Notes: generated by a model not told the origin, from the sequence alone. DNA of 64,000 nucleotides from Flavobacteriales bacterium (GCA_020635675.1 JACJZJ010000005.1:248001-312000), one strand, 5' to 3'; counted from the stretch's first letter, positions 32,883 through 42,684 are shown. Translations and numbers: made by a program.

Positions 32883-34793
32883 ATGAAAAAATCAGTGCTG
32901 ACCATCCCGTTCCTTGCCCTGTCCTTTATTGCCTTTTCGCAGGAAATACCACCGGAGCAACAGAAAACATTGGACTCTCTTTGGAATATCTGGACCAACA
33001 GGTCCGCTGCCGATACCACCCGCTTAAAAGCAATGAAACAGATAAGCTGGGACGGCTACCTATATACGCATCCAGACAGTGCATTTTACTTTGCGCAATT
33101 GCAATATGATCTTGCCAAAGAAAAGAACATTAAAGAATACATGGCAAATGCTTTAACCACACAAGGGGTATCTCTTTATGTACAAGGCGATTACACCAAA
33201 GCCATAGACTACGACACCCGCAGTTTGAAACTACGCGAAGAAATAGGCGATAAAAAAGGCATAGCTGCTTCATTGATCAACATTGGAAATATTTATTCTG
33301 ACCAGGGCGATCATGCCAAAGCCATAGACTATTACACCAAAGGTCTGAAAATATTTGAAGAATTGCTGCGATCGCACCCTGAGCTTGTCAAAGTGAAAAA
33401 TGGCATGGCCACTTCATTGAACAATATTGGAGCCCTTTATGGCAGCCAGGGCGACTACGCCAATGCCATAGAGTACCAGACCCGAAGTTTGCAACTACGA
33501 GAAGAAATAGGCGATAGAAAAGGCATAGCCATGTCATTAAAAAATATTGGAGACATTTATAAGGACCAGGCTGAGTTAGCAAAGTCCCGCAATGACAAAA
33601 GTGGGAGCGATTCATTATTTTTCAAAGCCACAGAGTACCAGACCCAAGGTTTGAAACTACGAGAAGAAATAGGTGACAAACAAGGTATAGCAAGCTCATT
33701 GAACAGCATTGCACATATATATGAAGGTCAAGGAAACTATTCAGAAGCATTGGCATTCGGCCAAAGATCATTGACAATCGCCACTGAAATGGGTGCAGCC
33801 ATAGAAAAAAGGGATGCCGCCAAAACACTATGGGAGATCAACAAAAAAGTAGGAAGTCATCAAAAAGCGCTGGAAATGTACGAGCTGTACATCACCACAA
33901 GGGATACCCTGCAAAGCGAAGAAAAACAACGTGAAGTGCTCCGGCAGGAATACAAATACGAGTATGAGAAAAAAGAAGCGGTAGAACAGGCCAAGCAGGA
34001 AGAGAAGGATGCCATCGCTGCGGAGGAGCTGCGCCGCCAGAAGCTCGTGCGCAACGGCTTCATGGGTGGCTTCGCGCTGGTGGCGGCATTCGCGGGCATT
34101 TTCCTTTTCCAACGGAACCGGATCGGAAAGGAAAAGGACCGCAGCGAGGAGCTGCTGTTGAACATCCTGCCGGAGGAGGTCGCTGAGGAACTGAAGGAGA
34201 AGGGCGAGGCGGAGGCCCGCCACATCGACCAGGTCACCGTGCTCTTCACCGACTTCAAGGGATTCACCGCCATGAGCGAGCAGCTGACCCCGAAGGACCT
34301 GGTAAAGGACCTGAACGAATGCTTCAGCGCCTTCGACCGCATCGTGGAGAAGCACGGCATCGAAAAGATCAAGACCATCGGCGATGCATACATGGCCGCG
34401 GGTGGTCTGCCCGTGCCGAACACCACGCACGCCCTGGACGTGATCCAGGCCGCGCTGGAAATGCGCGACTTCATCGCGGAAGGCAAGGCACGGAAGATCG
34501 CCGCCGACCTGCCCTATTTCGAGATCCGCATCGGGATCCACACCGGACCGGTCGTAGCCGGCATTGTCGGCGTGAAGAAATTCCAGTACGACATCTGGGG
34601 CGACACGGTGAACACCGCCAGCCGCATGGAGAGCAGCAGCGAAGTGGGACAGGTGAACATCAGCGAGGCGACCTACGCCTTGATGAAGGACGCGCCTGGG
34701 CTCAGCTTCACGCCGCGTGGGAAAGTGCAGGCGAAGGGCAAGGGGGAGATGAAGATGTTCTTTGTGGACAGGGCGAAAGCGGCTGCCTCGTAG
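32883..34793 (+). CDS. TPR-adenylate cyclase B, chimeric (AT-rich sensor half)
   Basis: 636 aa. Signal peptide MKKSVLTIPFLALSFIAFSQ. TPRs (residues ~60-330) have unusually regular units (LREEIGDKKGIAASLINIGNIY). A membrane helix lies near 400 (GFMGGFALVAAFAGIFLFQ), followed by the NILPEEVAEELKEKG helix. The cyclase domain has FTDFKGF, GDAYM, YDIWGD and TVNTASR intact. Up to about base 33980 the gene is AT-rich with A/T-ending codons; from the coiled coil on it is GC-rich like its neighbours. The sensor half therefore looks imported and joined to a resident cyclase half. One residue differs from gene A in the active-domain loop (ESSSE for ESSGE). Confidence 0.88.
   Translation: MKKSVLTIPFLALSFIAFSQEIPPEQQKTLDSLWNIWTNRSAADTTRLKAMKQISWDGYLYTHPDSAFYFAQLQYDLAKEKNIKEYMANALTTQGVSLYVQGDYTKAIDYDTRSLKLREEIGDKKGIAASLINIGNIYSDQGDHAKAIDYYTKGLKIFEELLRSHPELVKVKNGMATSLNNIGALYGSQGDYANAIEYQTRSLQLREEIGDRKGIAMSLKNIGDIYKDQAELAKSRNDKSGSDSLFFKATEYQTQGLKLREEIGDKQGIASSLNSIAHIYEGQGNYSEALAFGQRSLTIATEMGAAIEKRDAAKTLWEINKKVGSHQKALEMYELYITTRDTLQSEEKQREVLRQEYKYEYEKKEAVEQAKQEEKDAIAAEELRRQKLVRNGFMGGFALVAAFAGIFLFQRNRIGKEKDRSEELLLNILPEEVAEELKEKGEAEARHIDQVTVLFTDFKGFTAMSEQLTPKDLVKDLNECFSAFDRIVEKHGIEKIKTIGDAYMAAGGLPVPNTTHALDVIQAALEMRDFIAEGKARKIAADLPYFEIRIGIHTGPVVAGIVGVKKFQYDIWGDTVNTASRMESSSEVGQVNISEATYALMKDAPGLSFTPRGKVQAKGKGEMKMFFVDRAKAAAS
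33201..33691 (+). repeat. Three DNA-level repeats inside the AT-rich TPR region
   Basis: 65-bp units at 33201-33265, 33465-33529 and 33627-33691. Each encodes A-(I/T)-(D/E)-Y followed by (R/Q)(S/G)LxLREEIGD(K/R). Base similarity well above that of typical TPR units suggests recent internal duplication. Confidence 0.75.
34229..34746 (+). repeat. Near-identical cyclase segment, copy in gene B
   Basis: Partner of 32321-32838, with 5 substitutions in 518 bp. Confidence 0.9.
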
Positions 34794-34913
34794 CTCGATA
34801 CACACGGAACCTCCCCCCGCCCGGATCCAGGCCGTCCACCGACATGGATGTCGCGGTCGGACAACGCAAGGAAATCACCCTTTCTGGGTATGGCTCCATC
34901 CGTGGGATGGTCC

Positions 34914-34921
34914 TAGGTTTG
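34914..34921 (+). promoter_or_regulatory. Consensus -7 element TAGGTTTG upstream of TPR-cyclase C
   Basis: A perfect TAnnTTTG in the 253-bp gap after gene B, about 125 nt before the gene C start. An inverted repeat TGGGTGC (34975-34981) / GCACCCA (34998-35004) lies in the predicted leader. Genes C-E probably form their own transcript. Confidence 0.45.
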
Positions 34922-35046
34922 GGCGGTCATCGCCGAAAGACACGTGTTCGTCTCTCCCCGGTCGCGTAAGCCGCTGGGTGCATGCACCATAGGGGCAGCA
35001 CCCATGCATTGTCGGACGACCTGACATGGTTAGGGGATCGAAACGA

Positions 35047-37104
35047 ATGAAACCCGTGAGTAGCATGAAGCGGAGCAATCTGTCAACTGTCCTGTACTTG
35101 GCCTTGAGCCTCGGCGCCACGGCACAACCTCAGCGGGACAGTCTGCTCGCCATCTCACGGAACAGCCAGAACAGCGAAGCAGCACGCCTGCAGGCTACCG
35201 CCGACCTCATCCTGCGCAATTGGATCGCCCCGCATCAGGATAGCGCTCTGGCGCTTGCCCGGCGAATGAGGGCCAAGAAGGGGAATGAGCGGCTCGCCTA
35301 TTACGGCAGCTTGGTGGACGGGAACATCTGGTCCAAACGCCATATTGGAGATAGTGTGCAGGTGTATCTCGACCTGGCCGCCGAACTGATCCCCGATACC
35401 ACGATCGCGTCGGATCGTGCCTGGCTGTATGCGCTCGAAGCGAATGCTGCGAATGATCGCGGCGATTGGATCGCTGCCATGGAACACGCCAAGGCCGGCT
35501 TGGGCCTTGCCAGGGAAGTGCGCGATACGGGCATGGAAGTCCAGTTCCTGTTGCAGGTCTCATCCGCCCAAAGGCAATTGGGAGAGACCATGGAGGCCAT
35601 GGATGCCTTGACCAGCGCACTGGCGATCTGTGAAGCCACCGGCGATAGCGTTGCACTCGTCCATGTCTATGCAGGACTATCGGGAAACCTCGGTACAGTG
35701 GGTGATCAGGAGGCCGCCGACGGGTATTCCAAGAAGAACCTCGAACTCTCCGCACGGCTAGGTCGACATGACCTGCTTGCCACTGCCTACTTGAACATGT
35801 CGCACCCGGCGGCGAACGAGGACCTGGACCTCGGCATCGCGTACGCCGATAGCGGTATCGTTCATTCACTGGCCATCGGTGATGTTTCCACCGCGCAGGT
35901 CGGATATGGTATGAAAAGCCGCATCCAGCTCTTCGCCGGACGCTACGAAGCGGCACTGGAAGCCTTGGACCAAGCCATCGCCATATCTCCGGATGACGCC
36001 TCGGAGAACCGCGCCGCCTTCCTCGGTGTCTCCCGCGCATCCGTTCTCCGCAAAATGGGGCGGGGTCGGGAAGCCCTGGCCCTTTCCCGTGCATTGTACG
36101 ACCGCTACAAGAACTCCAAGGATGTGAACGTGCGCATGTGGGTGGCCAGCAGTCTATCGAGTTCGGAACAGACCATGGGCAACCATCGCGAAGCGCTGGA
36201 GCATTACAAGAGTTTCGTTCAACTCCAGGATAGCATGCAGGCGGAAGAGAACAAGCGCAGCGTGATCCGCAAGGAATACCAGTACGAGTACGACAAACAG
36301 GCTTTGGCGGACAGCCTGCAACACGCCTCGGAACTCGCCGTCCAGGCAGAGGAGGTGCGCAGGCAGAAGGTGGTGCGCAACGGATTCATGGGCGGTTTCG
36401 CACTGGTGGCCTTGTTCGCAGGCATCTTCCTCACGCAGCGCAACCGCATCGGCAGGGAGAAGAAGCGCAGCGAGGAGCTGCTGCTGAACATCCTGCCGGA
36501 AGAGGTCGCCGAGGAACTGAAGGAGAAAGGCGAGGCCGAAGCGGTCCACATCGATCAGGTCACCGTGCTCTTCACGGACTTCAAAGGGTTCACCGCAATG
36601 AGCGAGAAGCTCGGTCCGAAGGACCTGGTGAAGGACCTGCACGAGTGCTTCAGTGCCTTCGACCGCATCGTGGAGAAGCACGGCATTGAGAAGATCAAGA
36701 CCATCGGTGATGCCTACATGGCGGCGGGTGGACTGCCCATGCCCAACAGCACGCACGCTTCAGACGTGGTCCAGGCCGCACTGGAGATGCGTGACTTCAT
36801 TGCTGAAGGGAAGGCACGGAAGATCGCCGCCGGTCTCCCTTACTTCGAGATCCGCATCGGCGTGCACACCGGGCCCGTGGTGGCCGGCATCGTGGGCGTG
36901 AAGAAATTCCAGTACGACATCTGGGGCGATACGGTGAACACCGCCAGCCGGATGGAGAGCAGCGGCGAGGTGGGCCAAGTGAACATCAGCGAGACGACGT
37001 ACATGCTGGTGAAGGATGAGCCGGGCCTCACCTTTACGCCGCGCGGAAAAGTGCAGGCGAAGGGAAAGGGGGAGATGGAGATGTACTTTGTTTCAACAGG
37101 ATGA
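35047..37104 (+). CDS. TPR-adenylate cyclase C
   Basis: 685 aa from the ATG at 35047; alternatives are 35026 and 35065. Signal peptide includes LSTVLYLALSLGATAQ. The TPR-like helical region spans ~30-420, and a coiled coil with DKQALADSLQHASE leads to the membrane helix (GFMGGFALVALFAGIFL, ~445-465). NILPEEVAEELKEKGEAEAVHIDQ and an intact adenylate cyclase domain follow (FTDFKGF, EKIKTIGDAYM, YDIWGDTVNTASR). The stop overlaps the start of gene D (ATGA). It shares its membrane-helix block with genes B and E. Confidence 0.9.
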   Translation: MKPVSSMKRSNLSTVLYLALSLGATAQPQRDSLLAISRNSQNSEAARLQATADLILRNWIAPHQDSALALARRMRAKKGNERLAYYGSLVDGNIWSKRHIGDSVQVYLDLAAELIPDTTIASDRAWLYALEANAANDRGDWIAAMEHAKAGLGLAREVRDTGMEVQFLLQVSSAQRQLGETMEAMDALTSALAICEATGDSVALVHVYAGLSGNLGTVGDQEAADGYSKKNLELSARLGRHDLLATAYLNMSHPAANEDLDLGIAYADSGIVHSLAIGDVSTAQVGYGMKSRIQLFAGRYEAALEALDQAIAISPDDASENRAAFLGVSRASVLRKMGRGREALALSRALYDRYKNSKDVNVRMWVASSLSSSEQTMGNHREALEHYKSFVQLQDSMQAEENKRSVIRKEYQYEYDKQALADSLQHASELAVQAEEVRRQKVVRNGFMGGFALVALFAGIFLTQRNRIGREKKRSEELLLNILPEEVAEELKEKGEAEAVHIDQVTVLFTDFKGFTAMSEKLGPKDLVKDLHECFSAFDRIVEKHGIEKIKTIGDAYMAAGGLPMPNSTHASDVVQAALEMRDFIAEGKARKIAAGLPYFEIRIGVHTGPVVAGIVGVKKFQYDIWGDTVNTASRMESSGEVGQVNISETTYMLVKDEPGLTFTPRGKVQAKGKGEMEMYFVSTG

Positions 37105-39164
37105 AGGCTTTCGGTCGGTTCTTGTTGATAGGAATGCTGGGGATCGCCGGGGGTACGAGCGCCCATGTGGATCCGGACTCCCTGCTTCGTGTGTGGAGGA
37201 ACGATGCACTGTCCCCCGAACCGCGCAGCCGGGCCATGTACACCCTGATCATCGAGGCGTACAAGACCCGGCCGGACAGCGCAATGGTCCTTGTCGATGA
37301 GCTGATGGCGCTTGGGGAGCGGACACGCTCGAAGGAGGCGATGGCATTCGCACATTTCGCCAAGGCCCGGACCTACGATAGGACCAGGGACTTCATGAAA
37401 GCCAGGGCGGAGTACGAACGAAGCCGATCCATCTGGGAAGCATTGCCGCAGGACTCCATGGTGCTGGAGGTGGACTTTGAACACGCGCTCTCATTCTATG
37501 ACGAACAGCAATATGACCGGTCATTGGAGTTGCTCCGGGCGTGCATGAAGGATGCGGATCACCTGGGGAACCGCAGGCGTTCGGTCGATATAGCCAACTA
37601 CATCGGGGTCATCCACAAGCGTCAGGGTGATTACATGGGCGCGCTGCATCAGTTCGAATCCGTCCTGGAGCGCTCTGCCGAGCTCAACGATATGGTCGGA
37701 ATGAGCAACGCCTATAACAACCTGGGCGTGGTCCATGCTGCTGTGGGAGATTATCCGAAAGCGCTGGAATACTATGAGCTTGCATTGGCCAAATACCAAG
37801 AGACCAACAATGGGGCTTCCTCACCGAAGTTCCTGAACAACATCGCATGGATACACTATCATCTGGCGGAGTACCCTGATGCACTGCACTACGCCGGACA
37901 GTGTCGTGCACTTGCTTCGGAACTTGGCCACACCGTTGACCTTGCGGGATCGTTGGCCCTCATTGGAAGGATCCGATACGCCCAAGGGGATGCACTTGCC
38001 TCATTGAGGGAATACCGTCTCGCACGCAGGATCCAGGATTCAATAGGCTTCGAGTATGGTCTTGCTACGACCTGGCGCTATATCGGGGAAGCGCTGTTGA
38101 AGCTGGACAGCGTCGCTGCGGCCATTGAGGCATGCACACAGGGTCACGCCTACTCCAGGAAGGTCGGCTCCATCGAAAGAGAAGGGTACAATTGCCGTTG
38201 CTTGTATCGCGCATACAAGAAGCTGGGCCGCACGGACTCGGCGCTGAAATACCAGGAGCTTTCCACGGTGCTGGAAGACAGCATGGCGTTGGACCAGGTG
38301 AACCTGGAGACCCAGCGGATGTCCTATGAACTGCGCCTTCTTGGTGACAGCCTGGCACGTCAGGAGGAGAAGTTGGTGCTGCAACGGGAGCTGGCCACCA
38401 AGGAGCGTACACGCGATCTGTTCATGTACGCCGGAGGTGTACTGTTGCTCATCGCGGTCGGGCTCATCAGCCGCGTGAACTACATGCGTAGGACCAACGG
38501 GATCATCCGCACCGAGAAGGAACGATCGGATGACCTGTTGCTGAACATACTGCCTGCCTCCGTCGCCAACGAACTGAAGGAGAAAGGCGAAACCCAGGCG
38601 GAGCTGTTCGAGCAGGTCACGGTATTGTTCACCGACTTCAAGGGCTTCACGGCGATGAGCGAGAAGCTCGGCCCGAAGGAACTGGTGAAGGACCTGCACG
38701 AATGCTTCAGCGCCTTCGACCGCATCTGTGAAGCGCATGGTCTCGAGAAGATCAAGACCATCGGCGATGCCTACATGGCCGCGGGTGGCCTACCCGTGCC
38801 GAACACCACGCACGCCCTGGACGTGATCCAGACCGCGCTGGAAATGCGCGACTTCATCGCGGAGGGCAAGGCACGGAAGATCGCCGCCGACCTGCCCTAT
38901 TTCGAGATCCGTATCGGGATCCACACCGGACCGGTCGTAGCCGGCATTGTCGGCGTGAAGAAATTCCAGTACGACATCTGGGGCGACACGGTGAACACCG
39001 CCAGCCGCATGGAAAGCAGCGGCGAGGTGGGCCAAGTGAACATCAGCGAGACGACGTACATGCTGGTGAAGGATGAGCATGGCCTCACCTTTACGCCGCG
39101 CGGAAAAGTGCAGGCGAAGGGCAAGGGGGAGATGGAGATGTATTTCGTGAGCGACCGTACCTGA
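37101..39164 (+). CDS. TPR-adenylate cyclase D (mosaic cyclase domain)
   Basis: 687 aa. Signal peptide MKAFGRFLLIGMLGIAGGTSA; TPRs ~60-380 (NDMVGMSNAYNNLGVVHAAVGDYPKALEYYELAL). The membrane helix (LFMYAGGVLLLIAVGLI) differs from that of B, C and E, as does the linker NILPASVANELKEKGETQAE. The cyclase domain is complete. At the base level ~38796-39011 matches genes A/B with few changes, and from ~39016 to the end it matches gene C instead. It overlaps gene C by 4 nt and gene E by 1 nt. Confidence 0.9.
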   Translation: MKAFGRFLLIGMLGIAGGTSAHVDPDSLLRVWRNDALSPEPRSRAMYTLIIEAYKTRPDSAMVLVDELMALGERTRSKEAMAFAHFAKARTYDRTRDFMKARAEYERSRSIWEALPQDSMVLEVDFEHALSFYDEQQYDRSLELLRACMKDADHLGNRRRSVDIANYIGVIHKRQGDYMGALHQFESVLERSAELNDMVGMSNAYNNLGVVHAAVGDYPKALEYYELALAKYQETNNGASSPKFLNNIAWIHYHLAEYPDALHYAGQCRALASELGHTVDLAGSLALIGRIRYAQGDALASLREYRLARRIQDSIGFEYGLATTWRYIGEALLKLDSVAAAIEACTQGHAYSRKVGSIEREGYNCRCLYRAYKKLGRTDSALKYQELSTVLEDSMALDQVNLETQRMSYELRLLGDSLARQEEKLVLQRELATKERTRDLFMYAGGVLLLIAVGLISRVNYMRRTNGIIRTEKERSDDLLLNILPASVANELKEKGETQAELFEQVTVLFTDFKGFTAMSEKLGPKELVKDLHECFSAFDRICEAHGLEKIKTIGDAYMAAGGLPVPNTTHALDVIQTALEMRDFIAEGKARKIAADLPYFEIRIGIHTGPVVAGIVGVKKFQYDIWGDTVNTASRMESSGEVGQVNISETTYMLVKDEHGLTFTPRGKVQAKGKGEMEMYFVSDRT

Positions 39165-41230
39165 TGAAATATCTGACCTTCTGTTTCCTCGTGATCCTAT
39201 CCATTTCCCGGTCGAATGGCCAGGCGGTGAACGACTCCCTGTACCGCGTGTGGAAGGATCCCGAGCAGGCGGATTCCACCCGACTGATCGCCATGAACGA
39301 ATTCGTGATCAGTGGCTACTTCAACGCCAAGCCGGATTCCGCGCTGTACTTCCTGGAACTGGCCTATGCCTTTGCCAAGGAGCGGGGTCAGCAGAAGTAC
39401 ATGGTCGACAATCTGAACCTGATCGGCTTCCACTACCTGCCCCGGAACGATTCGCTGGCCTTGCGCTACCTGGCCCAGGGCCTGGCACTGGCCAAGGAGA
39501 TCGACTACGCCGAGGGTGAGGCCACCAGCCTGAAGAACACCGGCACCATCCAGATGAACCGCGGGAACCCCCTCCCGGCCCTTGAGGCCTACTCGGAAGG
39601 CCTGGCGATCAGTGAGCGGCACCAGCTGGAGGGGCTTCGCTGGAAGTTCCTGGTCAACATCGGCGTGGTCTACTCCCGCCAGAACAACTACCCCAAGGCG
39701 CTGGAGTTCTATCACCGGGCCCTGGGCGCCCTGACCGAGCTGGGGGAGAAGGGCAGCCCACAGTTCGTGAGCATGGTCCTGTTCAACATCGGGGGTGTGT
39801 ACAGCGCCCAGGGGGAGTACCAGAAGTGCCTGGAGAAGTACCGGGAAAGCCTGGTGGTGACGGAACGTGCCGGCAACAAGACACTGGCGGCAGCCATCCA
39901 CGCGAACATGGGCGAAGTGTATGGCAAACTCGGTGAATACGAAGAGGCCCTTTCTTTCTTGCAACAGGCCCTGGCGGATTACCAGGACCTGCAGGAGCGG
40001 CCCGCCATCGTCACCACCCTCCAGAGCATCGCCGAGGTCCAATTCGCTCTGGACCACTTCGAACGGTCCCTGGCCTTCTCGGAACAGGGCATCACCCTGG
40101 GCCGGGAACTGGGTTTCAAGGTCGGTACCTCGGCCTGCCTCACGCTTGCCGGGAAGGCTCACTGGAAGATGGGGGACAACACCAAGGCCATCGCAAACTG
40201 TACGGAAGGGCTCTCTCTCGCCCGGGAGGCGGCCACGTTGAAGGAGCAGCAACAGGCCTGCGAATGCCTGTACCGGGCGTACCGGGGCGCGGGCAGGAAC
40301 AAGGAGGCGCTCAACTTCCATGAACAAATGGTGGTACTGCGCGACAGCATGTTCAATGAAGAGAACACGAAGAAGATCACTCGGCTGGAGATGCAGTATG
40401 ACTTCGACAAGAAGGAGGCCGCGACCAGGGCCGAGCAGGAAAAGAAGGATGCCATCGCTGCGGAGGAACTGCAGCGGCAGAAGCTTGTGCGCAACGGGTT
40501 CATCGGAGGCTTCGCGCTCGTAGCCTTGTTCGCCGGTGTCTTCCTCACCCAGCGCAACCGCATCGGCAGGGAGAAGAAGCGCAGCGAGGAACTGCTGCTG
40601 AACATCCTGCCGGAGGAGGTCGCTGAGGAACTGAAGGAGAAGGGCGAGGCGGAGGCCCGACACATCGATCAGGTCACCGTGCTCTTCACCGACTTCAAGG
40701 GATTCACGGCCATGAGCGAGGCCCTGAGCCCGAAGGACCTGGTGAAGGACCTGCACGAGTGCTTCAGCGCCTTCGACCGCATCTGCGAGGAACATGGGCT
40801 GGAGAAGATCAAGACCATCGGCGATGCATACATGGCCGCAGGCGGGCTGCCCACACCCAACACCACGCATGCCATGGACGTGATCCGTGCCGCGTTCGAG
40901 ATGCGCGACTTCATCGCCGACGGCAAGGCGCGCAAGATCGCAGCGGGACTACCCTATTTCGAGATCCGCATCGGCGTGCATACCGGTCCGGTAGTGGCCG
41001 GCATCGTGGGCGTGAAGAAGTTCCAGTACGACATCTGGGGCGATACGGTGAATACGGCATCCCGCATGGAGAGCAGCGGTGAAGTCGGACACGTGAACAT
41101 CAGCGGGACGACCTATGCCCTGCTGAAGGACGAGCCGGAGTTCTCGTTCACCCCGCGCGGAAAAGTGCAGGCGAAGGGAAAGGGGGAGATGGAGATGTTC
41201 TTCGGTGACCGAAGCTCGGAAGGAGCGTAG
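39164..41230 (+). CDS. TPR-adenylate cyclase E
   Basis: 688 aa. Signal peptide MKYLTFCFLVILSISRSNGQ. TPR region ~60-390 (PKALEFYHRALGALTELGEKG; EYEEALSFLQQALADYQDLQ). Membrane helix GFIGGFALVALFAGVFL near 450, with the NILPEEVAEELKEKG helix. The cyclase has FTDFKGF, EKIKTIGDAYM and YDIWGDTVNTASR intact. The start overlaps the gene D stop by one base (TGATG). Last gene of the array. Confidence 0.9.
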   Translation: MKYLTFCFLVILSISRSNGQAVNDSLYRVWKDPEQADSTRLIAMNEFVISGYFNAKPDSALYFLELAYAFAKERGQQKYMVDNLNLIGFHYLPRNDSLALRYLAQGLALAKEIDYAEGEATSLKNTGTIQMNRGNPLPALEAYSEGLAISERHQLEGLRWKFLVNIGVVYSRQNNYPKALEFYHRALGALTELGEKGSPQFVSMVLFNIGGVYSAQGEYQKCLEKYRESLVVTERAGNKTLAAAIHANMGEVYGKLGEYEEALSFLQQALADYQDLQERPAIVTTLQSIAEVQFALDHFERSLAFSEQGITLGRELGFKVGTSACLTLAGKAHWKMGDNTKAIANCTEGLSLAREAATLKEQQQACECLYRAYRGAGRNKEALNFHEQMVVLRDSMFNEENTKKITRLEMQYDFDKKEAATRAEQEKKDAIAAEELQRQKLVRNGFIGGFALVALFAGVFLTQRNRIGREKKRSEELLLNILPEEVAEELKEKGEAEARHIDQVTVLFTDFKGFTAMSEALSPKDLVKDLHECFSAFDRICEEHGLEKIKTIGDAYMAAGGLPTPNTTHAMDVIRAAFEMRDFIADGKARKIAAGLPYFEIRIGVHTGPVVAGIVGVKKFQYDIWGDTVNTASRMESSGEVGHVNISGTTYALLKDEPEFSFTPRGKVQAKGKGEMEMFFGDRSSEGA

Positions 41231-41278
41231 TTGAGCCCGGTGGAGCCCGCCGTGTGAAGGCTGCTTTGGACCGGGCGC

Positions 41279-42565
41279 TTACTCCTTCACGAACCGCCCC
41301 CCTCCCATCCGATCCACATCCCGCACCTGCAGCGCATACATCCCTGCGGGCAGAGCGCTGACATCCACCTGCCCATCCCGGTCCATCACCCAGCCCTGCA
41401 CCGTTCGACCGGTCATGTCCAGAATGCGGATGTTGCGCGAAGCATCAGGTGCAAGGTCCAGGTACAGGCGGTCCGTGGCCGGGTTCGGATGGATGCCGAC
41501 AGGGAGCATCGCCTGTTCGCGCACGTCGAGCGGACCGCTCCATTTCACCACGAGGGTCCTGCGTTCCACAAAGCCGTTCACCACCACGCCCTGGTCGCCG
41601 ACGGCGAACAGGTCATTGCCGATGATGCGCAATTCACTGATGCCCGGTGAACCGGCGATCGCGCCGACCAGGCCCCAGTTGGGGTTCAATGCGTAGGGCC
41701 CCGCGTTGTAATGCCCCGCGATCACAGGCACGCCGTTGTATTCGATCATGGCGGACGTGCTCCCCGTCCCGGGCCAGCCGCTCGTAAAGTCCGTCCAGAC
41801 GCTGCCGTTCCATTGCATCACCTGGTCGGAATTCTGGGCACAGGTCAACGCGCCGCCGATGAAGGCGACATCGATGTTGAAGGACATGGGAAGACCGGGA
41901 GGACCGGCATGCCATGCACCGCCCTCCCAGCGCAGCAGGCCCTCGCAGGCGAGACCGTCCACGTCGTCGAAAAGGCCGGCCACGTAAAGTGCACCCTGGT
42001 GCTCGGCCAGCGCATACACGGTCCCTTTCAGGATCGTGCTCGCCTGGTACTCCAGCTCACCCGTGCCGAGCGTACTGAACGCCGTGCCGTTCCATTGCAC
42101 CATGTTCACCAGCGGGGTGTTGCAGGCGGCATCCGGACTTCCACCGATGTAGAGCACGTTGCCGATCACCAGCATGTCGTTGGCGAGCAGGAGCATGTCC
42201 AGACCGTTCTGCACGTTGGACCACGTGCTGCCGTTCCACCTGGCCAAACGGTACGTGTTCACCCCGCCGGCGGTGTCGAAATAACCGGCCACGTACAGTT
42301 CGCCGTTGTACACCGCCATGCAGGAGCCGTATCCCCAGCTGGTGAGGCCGGTGCCGACCGGCGCCCAGGCCGCGCCGTCCCAGCGCGCGATATTGTTCAC
42401 CGTCACTCCGCCGATCTCCTCGAAGTCGCCCGTGATGTAGAGCTCACCGTCGTATTCGACGATGTCGGCGACGCCACCCACGCCCTGTGCGCCCAGCTGC
42501 TGCCAGGACTGGGCATTTCCGTTCATCAGGAACAGCGAACAGGCGAGGACGGGCAGGTGCTTCAT
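41279..42565 (-). CDS. Secreted propeller-like protein with T9SS type A sorting domain
   Basis: 428 aa. Signal peptide MKHLPVLACSLFLMNGNAQ; the longer upstream frame is not coding-like. Repeats of 'VYNGELYVAGYFDTAGGVNT-RLARWNGSTW' type (also YDGELYITGDFEEIGGVTVN and LYVAGLFDDVDGL) indicate a beta-propeller. The sorting domain is IHPNPATDRLYLDLAP ... LPAGMYALQVRDVDR ... GRFVKE. It converges on the cyclase array end. Confidence 0.85.
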   Translation of the reverse strand: MKHLPVLACSLFLMNGNAQSWQQLGAQGVGGVADIVEYDGELYITGDFEEIGGVTVNNIARWDGAAWAPVGTGLTSWGYGSCMAVYNGELYVAGYFDTAGGVNTYRLARWNGSTWSNVQNGLDMLLLANDMLVIGNVLYIGGSPDAACNTPLVNMVQWNGTAFSTLGTGELEYQASTILKGTVYALAEHQGALYVAGLFDDVDGLACEGLLRWEGGAWHAGPPGLPMSFNIDVAFIGGALTCAQNSDQVMQWNGSVWTDFTSGWPGTGSTSAMIEYNGVPVIAGHYNAGPYALNPNWGLVGAIAGSPGISELRIIGNDLFAVGDQGVVVNGFVERRTLVVKWSGPLDVREQAMLPVGIHPNPATDRLYLDLAPDASRNIRILDMTGRTVQGWVMDRDGQVDVSALPAGMYALQVRDVDRMGGGRFVKE

Positions 42566-42684
42566 GCGATCGGATCTCCAATATGGACGTGCCTTTGCGA
42601 TCATGCGTTGTCCCTGTGCGACGATTGCGCCCACCAGGGAAATCGGTCCAGGCGTGTATCTTGTCCAACCGCCACACACCCGCC

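Noticed and set aside
33201..33691. Regularly repeated ~65-bp segments as a possible CRISPR array
   Set aside because: The repeats are in frame, spaced unevenly (199 and 97 bp) and encode TPR units of a continuous protein.
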